A stretch of DNA of 10,257 bases from an uncultured Lachnospiraceae bacterium (GTDB taxonomy: Bacteria > Bacillota > Clostridia > Lachnospirales > Lachnospiraceae): the NCBI GenBank assembly GCA_958426095.1, contig CATZYB010000092.1, positions 1 to 10,257 on the forward strand. The letters run 5' to 3'. Below are positions 1 to 5,304 of the stretch, piece by piece. Both the position numbers and the translations under genes were made by a program. Numbering within the stretch: position 1 is the stretch's first letter; every line of letters begins with the position of its first letter. The notes below the pieces were generated by a model. It searched no databases, was not told where the DNA came from, and saw only the letters and a list, made by a program, of their open reading frames with translations.

Positions 1-22
1 TGATAAAAAAACAATAAATTAT

Positions 23-50
23 TATACTGTTATTATCCTATTTTGGATAA
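23..50 (+). promoter_or_regulatory. Possible -10 box and small 5' hairpin before pepF
   Basis: TATACT at 23-28 could be a -10 hexamer, but its -35 would lie at or beyond the window edge, so it cannot be judged. TTATCC (33-38) and GGATAA (45-50) form a 6-bp stem with a 6-nt loop that would sit at the 5' end of such a transcript. AT-rich sequence makes chance matches likely. Confidence 0.2.
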
Positions 51-63
51 ACTTAACAAAAAC

Positions 64-69
64 AGGAGG
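64..69 (+). promoter_or_regulatory. Ribosome binding site deciding the pepF start
   Basis: AGGAGG sits immediately before three consecutive ATG codons. Spacing is 1, 4 and 7 nt to the first, second and third, which favours the third (77) as the main initiation codon. Confidence 0.7.
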
Positions 70-76
70 AATGATG

Positions 77-1879
77 ATGACACAAACAAGCAGCGTTCCA
101 AAACGCTCCGAAATAAGTACTGAAAACACCTGGGATTTAACGCCTTTATGCGCCGGCCCCACAGCATTTTCCGAAATTTTTTCCCAGGCAGAATCTAAAA
201 TAGAGACTCTGGCCGCATACCGGGGAAAAATCGGCCAGTCCGCAGCCAATCTGCGCGCTTATCTGGAAGAAAAGGACGCACAGCTTCTAATCGTCGACCG
301 GCTTTACAGTTATGCTTTCCAATATTCAGATCAGGATACCGCGAATACAACGGCTCAGGCCATGAAAAACCAGGCCCTTGGACTTTATACCCGCCTTTTT
401 TCTGCCATTGCCTGGGAATCGCCGGAGATTCTAACCCTGACACCGGAAACTCTGGAAAACTGGTATGCCAAAGAACCAAAACTGGAAAATTACCGGCATT
501 TTCTTGAAGACACCCTGCGCCAGAAAGCCCACACGCTCTCTGCCAAAGAAGAAGAACTTCTTTCTTTAAGCGCCGACATGAGCTATGGCCCGCAGACCAT
601 TTTTAATATGTTCAACAACGCTGATCTACGTTTTCCGGCCATCGACGACGGCAACGGCGGCCAGGTTGAGATCACCCATGGCCGTTTCATCTCTCTTATG
701 GAAAGCCGGAACCGCCAAGTACGTAAAGATGCTTTTGAAGCCCTTTACCATACTTACGGAACCTATAAAAATACTTTAGCCGCAGCCTACAGCGCCAATG
801 TAAAAAAGGAACTTTTTTATACCAGAGCCAGAAAATATCATTCTACCATGGAAGCCCACCTGGACAGTTACCATATTCCAACAGCCGTGTACACCCAGCT
901 CATTGACACGGTTCACAGTTTCCTGCCGTCCATGTACCGCTATGTGGCCCTCCGCAAAAAACTTCTCGGCGTAGAAGAACTGCATATGTACGACGTTTAT
1001 ACACCGATCATCGAGTATCATTCGCCTGAAATTCCTTTTGAAGAGGCCAAAAATATCGTCCTTGAAGGGCTTGCTCCATTGGGCGAAGACTATCTGGATC
1101 TTCTCCGTGAAGGCTTTGATAACCGCTGGATTGATATTTATGAAAATCAGGGAAAACGCAGCGGGGCCTATTCTACCTGTGTCTATGGCACCCATCCTTA
1201 TGTTTTACTGAACTATCAGGGGAATCTGGACAATGTTTTCACCCTGGCCCACGAGATGGGGCATTCCCTCCACTCCTGCTATACCAATGCCAACCAGACC
1301 TATGTCAATTCCAATTACAATATATTTGTAGCTGAGATTGCTTCTACCTGCAACGAATACCTGCTTATTTCCCATTTGATAAAAAAGGCAGAAACCAAAG
1401 AAGAAAAGGCTTATCTTTTAAATCATTTGATGGATCAGTTCAAAGGAACCCTTTTCCGCCAGACCATGTTTGCCGAATTTGAAAAGATCACCCATGAAAA
1501 AGAAGCAGCCGGAGAGGCCCTGACCTGCGACTCACTCTGTGAAATTTATAAAGATCTGAACAGACTCTATTTTGGACCGGATATGGTCATCGATGAGGAA
1601 ATTGCCATGGAATGGGCAAGGATACCTCACTTTTACACACCGTTCTATGTCTATCAGTATGCCACCGGGATTTCCGCAGCCATCGCTTTTGGAAGCCGGA
1701 TCCTCTCCGGCGAGCCGGGCGCGCTTAATGATTACAAACGTTTCTTAAGCGGAGGCTGCTCCATGGACTGCATCGACTTATTAAAATCCTGTGGTGTGGA
1801 TATGACCACAACCGAACCGACAACATCCGCCTTAAAGGTCTTTGACACCGGCCTTAACGAACTGGAAACTTTATTTTGA
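77..1879 (+). CDS. pepF: Oligoendopeptidase F (M3 family zinc metallopeptidase)
   Basis: Cytoplasmic zinc peptidase of the M3B/PepF family, which cuts short oligopeptides and so recycles imported or proteolysis-derived peptides. From the start chosen here the protein is 600 residues, the usual PepF length. The zinc site HEMGH lies at about residues 392-396. The third ligand region AEIASTCNEY follows about 28 residues later, with its Glu near 420. The C-terminal substrate-binding stretch RIPHFYTPFYVYQYATG is also typical. The N-terminal 200 residues are the helical PepF cap domain. Three ATG codons stand in a row at 71, 74 and 77. AGGAGG at 64-69 leaves only 1 nt to the first but 7 nt to the third, so 77 is preferred; starting at 71 adds two Met. 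No signal peptide is visible. It appears monocistronic, with the next gene behind its own promoter. The family call is secure; the exact peptide specificity is not readable. Confidence 0.96.
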   Translation: MTQTSSVPKRSEISTENTWDLTPLCAGPTAFSEIFSQAESKIETLAAYRGKIGQSAANLRAYLEEKDAQLLIVDRLYSYAFQYSDQDTANTTAQAMKNQALGLYTRLFSAIAWESPEILTLTPETLENWYAKEPKLENYRHFLEDTLRQKAHTLSAKEEELLSLSADMSYGPQTIFNMFNNADLRFPAIDDGNGGQVEITHGRFISLMESRNRQVRKDAFEALYHTYGTYKNTLAAAYSANVKKELFYTRARKYHSTMEAHLDSYHIPTAVYTQLIDTVHSFLPSMYRYVALRKKLLGVEELHMYDVYTPIIEYHSPEIPFEEAKNIVLEGLAPLGEDYLDLLREGFDNRWIDIYENQGKRSGAYSTCVYGTHPYVLLNYQGNLDNVFTLAHEMGHSLHSCYTNANQTYVNSNYNIFVAEIASTCNEYLLISHLIKKAETKEEKAYLLNHLMDQFKGTLFRQTMFAEFEKITHEKEAAGEALTCDSLCEIYKDLNRLYFGPDMVIDEEIAMEWARIPHFYTPFYVYQYATGISAAIAFGSRILSGEPGALNDYKRFLSGGCSMDCIDLLKSCGVDMTTTEPTTSALKVFDTGLNELETLF

Positions 1880-1915
1880 TAAATTGATTGAAAATTTTTC
1901 TGATTTTCAAAAAAG

Positions 1916-1946
1916 TTTGTGGGGTTTTCCCAAAAAATATTTTTTT
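1916..1946 (+). terminator. Weak candidate terminator after pepF
   Basis: A short stem (TGGG 1920-1923 with CCCA 1929-1932, extended by T-A pairs around one mismatch) is followed by a run of seven T at 1940-1946. An AT-only 8-bp hairpin at 1888-1910 precedes it but lacks a T run. Neither is strong; together they are the only candidates to end the pepF transcript before the glnK promoter. Confidence 0.35.
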
Positions 1947-1958
1947 GTAAATTTTCGA

Positions 1959-1986
1959 TTGACTTTCCAAATTTTGAGAATATAAT
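1959..1986 (+). promoter_or_regulatory. Sigma-A type promoter of glnK-amt
   Basis: TTGACT at 1959-1964 and a perfect TATAAT at 1981-1986 are separated by 16 nt. Transcription would start near 1993, just upstream of the leader hairpins, giving a leader of about 115 nt before the glnK start codon. No sigma-54 type -24/-12 element is seen. Confidence 0.75.
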
Positions 1987-1998
1987 AAAACACATGTT

Positions 1999-2053
1999 AA
2001 GACGAAGGCGTCTTCAGATGAGTAAATCTCATCCGAAGGCGTCTTTTTCTTTT
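1999..2053 (+). promoter_or_regulatory. glnK leader attenuator: overlapping antiterminator and terminator hairpins
   Basis: Two structures compete for the same bases. Hairpin 1 pairs AAGACG (1999-2004) with CGTCTT (2009-2014) around AAGG. Hairpin 2 pairs 2004-2015 with 2035-2046, then, past one A-C mismatch, GATGAG (2017-2022) with CTCATC (2028-2033) around TAAAT. It runs straight into T(5)-C-T(5), an intrinsic terminator. Bases 2004-2014 belong to both, so hairpin 1 would abolish the lower half of the terminator. The position in front of glnK-amt suggests nitrogen control. Leaders of this kind bound by ANTAR-domain antiterminators are known in Clostridia and typically carry hexaloops with A at position 1 and G at position 4. 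Read as a hexaloop, hairpin 1 gives GAAGGC, which keeps G4 but not A1, so ANTAR binding is a hypothesis. Confidence 0.6.
2004..2046 (+). terminator. Intrinsic terminator within the glnK leader
   Basis: This long hairpin, 12 pairs including three G-T wobbles plus a 6-bp upper stem, has a 5-nt loop and an immediately following T-rich tract (2044-2053). It lies after the promoter and before the glnK ribosome binding site, so it works as an attenuator, not as the end of the preceding gene. Confidence 0.65.
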
Positions 2054-2107
2054 TGCGGATTTTTAAAAAACTGATTCCGCATAAATTTTCAAGAGGAGGA
2101 AAATCAT

Positions 2108-2446
2108 ATGAAAAAATTAGAAATGGTCATCAAACCTGAAAAACTCGAAAGCTTAAAATCAATTCTTGATGATTCTCGGGCAAGTGGTGTTATGATAACA
2201 AACATTATGGGTTATGGCAATCAGAAAGGGTATACCCGGATGTACCGTGGTACGACCTACGCTGTCAATCTGCTTCCTAAGGTAAAGGTTGAAACTGTCG
2301 TTGCAGATGACGCTGCTGAAGAAATTATATCCCGGGTTGTTAAAGAGATTACAACCGGTAATTACGGCGATGGTAAAATCTTCATCTATGATGTTCTTGA
2401 TGCGGTTCGTATCCGTACCGGTGAACGCGGAGCCGATGCACTTTAA
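2108..2446 (+). CDS. glnK: Nitrogen regulatory protein P-II (GlnK/GlnB family)
   Basis: PII signal-transduction protein of 112 residues, the standard length. It forms a trimer that binds ATP/ADP and 2-oxoglutarate in the clefts between subunits and reports nitrogen and energy status. The motifs match by number: Q39 and K58 of the 2-oxoglutarate site, Tyr51 at the tip of the T-loop (YRGTTY), the B-loop TGNYGDGKIF (83-92) with G87, G89 and K90, and C-terminal RIRTGERGADAL with R101 and R103. In enterobacteria Tyr51 is uridylylated; whether this organism modifies it cannot be told. Its place 55 nt ahead of an ammonium transporter gene is the classic glnK-amtB arrangement, so GlnK is the appropriate name. 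AGGAGG at 2094-2099 is 8 nt from the ATG. Expression is probably gated by the leader attenuator. Confidence 0.97.
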   Translation: MKKLEMVIKPEKLESLKSILDDSRASGVMITNIMGYGNQKGYTRMYRGTTYAVNLLPKVKVETVVADDAAEEIISRVVKEITTGNYGDGKIFIYDVLDAVRIRTGERGADAL

Positions 2447-2451
2447 ATTTT

Positions 2452-2477
2452 TTGACAAAACTATTTTTACTTATAAT
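2452..2477 (+). promoter_or_regulatory. Possible internal promoter before amt (short spacer)
   Basis: Perfect hexamers TTGACA (2452-2457) and TATAAT (2472-2477) occur in the glnK-amt gap, but the spacer is 14 nt, well below the usual 16-18. It may be inactive, weak, or a chance product of AT-rich DNA. Confidence 0.25.
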
Positions 2478-2501
2478 TGCTTTTAAAGGAGGCTACCCAT
2501 T

Positions 2502-3743
2502 ATGGAATATAATTTATTAGATATTGTATGGACTATGATCGCAGCGTTTCTCGTCTACTTTATGCAGGCCGGATTCGCCATGGTAGAAACAGGTTTCACC
2601 CGGGCCAAAAATGCCGGGAACATTGTTATGAAAAATATGATGGATTTCGTCATTGGTTCCATCGCTTTTTATCTCGTTGGTTTTGGATTAATGTTCGGTC
2701 AAGGAAATGGCATCATCGGTCTATCCGGTTTCTTCGACCCTTACAGCCTTGAATCTTCCCTTCAATCCGGACTTGGACTGGCGCTTCCAATCGGTGTTTT
2801 CATGATTTTCCACACCGTATTCTGTGCCACCTCAGCAACCATCGTATCCGGCGCTATGGCTGAACGTACAAAATTCTCGGCTTATCTGGCTTACAGCGCC
2901 TGTATCAGTATCTTTATTTATCCGATCACCGGACATTGGATCTGGGGCGGCGGCTGGCTGTCTTCCATCGGTTTCCATGACTTTGCCGGTTCCACAGCCG
3001 TACATTCCGTCGGCGGATGGTGCGCTCTGATCGGCGCTGCGATCCTTGGCCCTCGTATCGGAAAATACCGTGCAGACGGTAAACCAAATGCTATACCCGG
3101 ACATAATCTTCCATTGGGCGCTTTAGGAACATTTATTCTCTGGTTCTGCTGGTTTGGATTCAACTGCGGTTCCACAACTGCCGCCACACTGGAGCTTGGC
3201 AATATCGCCATGACAACCAACCTGGCCGCTGCCGCTGCAACATTAGTCGCCCTCTTCTTCACATGGGTCCGTTACGGCAAACCGGATATTTCCATGACAA
3301 TGAATGGCGCTCTGGCCGGTTTGGTCGGTGTGACCGCCGGTTGTGATATCGTATCCAATTATGGCGCCCTGGCCATCGGTGTGATCTGCGGCTTTGCAGT
3401 CGTTCTCGTTGTTGAATTTGTCGACCGTGTCCTTAAAATCGATGATCCGGTCGGAGCTACCGGTGTTCACTGGGGCTGCGGTATGCTCGGTACAATCCTG
3501 ACCGGTGTATTTGCCAAATCCTCTGTCCTTGAAGAATACGGCATGAGCCGGATCCAGTTCATCGGTGTCGAAGTTCTCGGTGTCGTTGCCGTCGGCGCCT
3601 TCACAACAGTTATGGCTGTCATTATCTTTAAAGTTATTGACAAGACAATCGGACTTCGTGTCACAGAACAGGAAGAGTTGGATGGTCTTGACGGACATGA
3701 ACACGGAAGCAGCGCATATGCAGATTTCCAGATTAAATTGTAA
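2502..3743 (+). CDS. amt: Ammonium transporter (Amt family)
   Basis: Integral membrane ammonium channel/transporter of 413 residues, the usual Amt/MEP size, with about 11 membrane segments by hydrophobicity. The N terminus is already the first membrane helix, so there is no long cleavable signal peptide. Key family residues are visible: Phe at about 103 and 107 (IFHTVFCAT) and W148 (GHWIWGGG) of the outer recruitment site and gate, D160 in DFAGS, the pore histidine pair H168 (VHSVGG) and H323 (GVHWGCG), and F220 and S224 in GFNCGSTT. The cytoplasmic tail ends in a region with DGLDGHEHGSSAYADF, the conserved element that couples subunits and contacts GlnK. AAAGGAGG at 2485-2492 is 9 nt from the start codon. 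It is co-directional with glnK, and GlnK is expected to block the pore when nitrogen is plentiful. Confidence 0.97.
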   Translation: MEYNLLDIVWTMIAAFLVYFMQAGFAMVETGFTRAKNAGNIVMKNMMDFVIGSIAFYLVGFGLMFGQGNGIIGLSGFFDPYSLESSLQSGLGLALPIGVFMIFHTVFCATSATIVSGAMAERTKFSAYLAYSACISIFIYPITGHWIWGGGWLSSIGFHDFAGSTAVHSVGGWCALIGAAILGPRIGKYRADGKPNAIPGHNLPLGALGTFILWFCWFGFNCGSTTAATLELGNIAMTTNLAAAAATLVALFFTWVRYGKPDISMTMNGALAGLVGVTAGCDIVSNYGALAIGVICGFAVVLVVEFVDRVLKIDDPVGATGVHWGCGMLGTILTGVFAKSSVLEEYGMSRIQFIGVEVLGVVAVGAFTTVMAVIIFKVIDKTIGLRVTEQEELDGLDGHEHGSSAYADFQIKL

Positions 3744-3778
3744 TCATCGCTAATCCTTTTTAAACTACATATATACAA

Positions 3779-3815
3779 GAAAAAGACCTGCATTTTTCTC
3801 TCGCAGGTCTTTTTC
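3779..3815. terminator. Bidirectional intrinsic terminator between amt and the LspA-like gene
   Basis: A perfect 13-bp inverted repeat (3779-3791 with 3803-3815; core AGACCTGC/GCAGGTCT) encloses an 11-nt loop. The arms begin and end in A and T runs, so both strands read as GC stem plus U tract. It lies between two convergent genes, 35 nt after amt and 24 nt after the minus-strand gene. Confidence 0.9.
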
Positions 3816-3839
3816 TATTATAATACTGAATATTCTTCC

Positions 3840-4316
3840 TCAGCGTTCCGAAGTCAGTCCTTCACCAAAAAGCAAGAACAGTGTCCCTGCAAATACGGCA
3901 AAATCTCCCGCATTGTAGATCACGTTCCTGAATTTTTCCGTACCCACATTAAATCGGATATAGTCCGTCACTTTACCATATTTCAGCCGCTCATAGGCAT
4001 TACTTCCGGCGCCGCCCAGCATCATTGAAAGTCCCAGTTTCTGTAAACTGTGTCCCCGTTTACCGGCAACCATCATCAGCGCACCGGCCAGGCTACCCAC
4101 GCCAAATATGGTCATTCCCTTCAACAGCTCCGGACGATCGGCCATGGCGCCGAGCATGGCGCCTTTATTAAAATACTTGGTCAGGATCACTTTATTTCCT
4201 GCCAGGTTTTTCCGGCTGTGTTCCGCAACATTTTCTTTCACATAATCTTTAATGATCAGATCCCCGCCGCAAATAGCCGCGGCAAATCCCAAACATCCCA
4301 TAGCCATAATATTCAT
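3840..4316 (-). CDS. Signal peptidase II (LspA)-like membrane protein, divergent
   Basis: A 158-residue membrane protein whose motifs follow the order of lipoprotein signal peptidase (LspA), the inner-membrane aspartyl protease that removes signal peptides from prolipoproteins. Visible: D19 and K23 in GGDLIIKDYV (family form DxxxK), N50-x-G52 in YFNKGAMLG, GGAGSN-AY-ER at 101-110 (family GGAxGNxxDR), D118 in VTDYI and N135/D138 in YNAGDFA. D118 and D138 correspond to the catalytic aspartate pair. There are four hydrophobic segments, as in LspA. Odd points: the usual DR is ER, and GxGN is GSN. An ATG at 4335-4337 opens the frame but has no ribosome binding site. AGGAGG at 4320-4325 favours starting at 4316 (3 nt away) or 4307 (12 nt). 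It lies 39 nt after the exporter stop, in the same operon. Whether it is the main LspA or a side-branch paralogue cannot be decided here. Confidence 0.75.
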   Translation of the reverse strand: MNIMAMGCLGFAAAICGGDLIIKDYVKENVAEHSRKNLAGNKVILTKYFNKGAMLGAMADRPELLKGMTIFGVGSLAGALMMVAGKRGHSLQKLGLSMMLGGAGSNAYERLKYGKVTDYIRFNVGTEKFRNVIYNAGDFAVFAGTLFLLFGEGLTSER

Positions 4317-4319
4317 CTG

Positions 4320-4325
4320 CCTCCT
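4320..4325 (-). promoter_or_regulatory. Ribosome binding site inside the longer LspA-like frame
   Basis: AGGAGG on the minus strand lies downstream of the first in-frame ATG (4335-4337) and upstream of ATGs at 4316 and 4307. It argues for a start later than the longest open frame. Confidence 0.55.
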
Positions 4326-4355
4326 CATATCTATCATGTGCAGTACAAACAGATT

Positions 4356-5210
4356 TTATAATGTAATTCCAAGAAAATCAACCATAATTCCAGCCACAAC
4401 GCCGATCACATACAAAATTGCAGTGATCTTCAGATTATCTCTCAGTGAATCGTTTGTTCGATACAAAACGATCAAACCGACGCCGGCGCCGACAAGCAAG
4501 CCGGACATCATCGCTCCAAGGCTCATAGCTCCATCCAGATAGAGCTGGGTAATGACCACTGAAGCCGCACAGTTTGGTATAAGGCCCACAATCCCGGATA
4601 ATAAAGAGCCGATCAGCGGCTGATTTAAAATAAGTTCTGTCAGACTGTCTTCACCGATTCCGGCAATGATCAAATTCAATATAAACGAAACAAGAATGAT
4701 AAAGAAAAAAATCTGCGCCGTATGTACAAAGGCTGATTTTAAAATACCGTCTTCACAATGGCAATGGTCGTGTTCACACATATGATGGATATCCATCTTC
4801 TGTTCCGGCTCTTTCTTCACCAGCGTAAACACCAGGTCCACAAGAAATCCGGCCACCATACCGATGACCACTTTCATGCCCAGCACCGACAATATGATTT
4901 TTACCGGAACCTGCTGTGAAATGAACACAGGAAGCATTTCATCCGATGTGGAAAGAAAAATAGCGATCAATGTACCACGGGTAATGACCCGGCCCGCATA
5001 TAAGCTGGCCGCCGCCGCAGAAAACCCACACTGGGGAAAGATTCCCGCAATACTTCCGATCAACGGTCCAAACCTTCCTGAGGCCTGAACCGCCCGCCGT
5101 GTGCCCGCGCTCATCTTATGCTCAATATATTCCATAACAATGTAGGTTACAAATAAAAAAGGTAAAAGACGGATACCATCCATCAGCGTATCCAGAATAA
5201 TATCGTACAT
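4356..5210 (-). CDS. Putative heavy-metal exporter (ArsP_2 / manganese-arsenic efflux family)
   Basis: Polytopic membrane protein of 284 residues with about eight hydrophobic segments by eye. It resembles the family named putative 10TM heavy-metal exporter (Pfam ArsP_2), annotated in different places as arsenic efflux protein or manganese transporter. That assignment is from memory; substrate is not proven. The two halves carry related motifs in membrane segments: GSIAGIFPQCGFSAAAASLYAGR near 52-74 and GIVGLIPNCAASVVITQLYLDG near 206-227, both with P-x-C-x-x-S. Between the halves a cytosolic-looking loop at about 142-154 is packed with His, Cys and acidic residues (HHMCEHDHCHCED), a likely metal-binding segment. 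An upstream ATG at 5222 lacks a ribosome binding site. GAGG at 5217-5220 is 6 nt from the ATG at 5210, so the shorter start is preferred. It is the first gene of a two-gene unit, with the LspA-like gene behind it. Confidence 0.8.
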   Translation of the reverse strand: MYDIILDTLMDGIRLLPFLFVTYIVMEYIEHKMSAGTRRAVQASGRFGPLIGSIAGIFPQCGFSAAAASLYAGRVITRGTLIAIFLSTSDEMLPVFISQQVPVKIILSVLGMKVVIGMVAGFLVDLVFTLVKKEPEQKMDIHHMCEHDHCHCEDGILKSAFVHTAQIFFFIILVSFILNLIIAGIGEDSLTELILNQPLIGSLLSGIVGLIPNCAASVVITQLYLDGAMSLGAMMSGLLVGAGVGLIVLYRTNDSLRDNLKITAILYVIGVVAGIMVDFLGITL

Positions 5211-5216
5211 AGCAAA

Positions 5217-5220
5217 CCTC
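5217..5220 (-). promoter_or_regulatory. Ribosome binding site deciding the exporter start
   Basis: GAGG (minus strand, within TGAGGT) lies 6 nt before the ATG at 5210 and overlaps the upstream ATG at 5222, which has no such sequence of its own. Confidence 0.55.
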
Positions 5221-5251
5221 ATTTCCAGTCTGTCGATAGTAACTTTTTTAT

Positions 5252-5279
5252 ATTATCCTACGGATATCGCTTTTGTCAA
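5252..5279 (-). promoter_or_regulatory. Promoter of the metal exporter operon
   Basis: On the minus strand, perfect TTGACA (5274-5279) and GATAAT (5252-5257) are separated by 16 nt. Transcription would start near 5245, leaving a leader of only about 35 nt, too short for a manganese riboswitch. Inverted arms CGGATA and TATCCG flank the -35 box (5261-5266 and 5281-5286). Confidence 0.75.
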
Positions 5280-5304
5280 GTATCCGCCCTCGTTTTCAAC
5301 TGAA

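Noticed and set aside
2054..2081. Second leader hairpin TGCGGA/TCCGCA before glnK
   Set aside because: Only 6 bp around a 16-nt loop with no T run; too weak to call as a regulatory element on its own.
3243..3704. Minus-strand open frame within amt
   Set aside because: Antisense to a fully conserved Amt coding region, with no ribosome binding site or recognisable domain.
5211..5304. Manganese (yybP-ykoY) riboswitch ahead of the metal exporter
   Set aside because: The predicted transcript leader is only about 35 nt, too short for that riboswitch, and no matching stems are visible.
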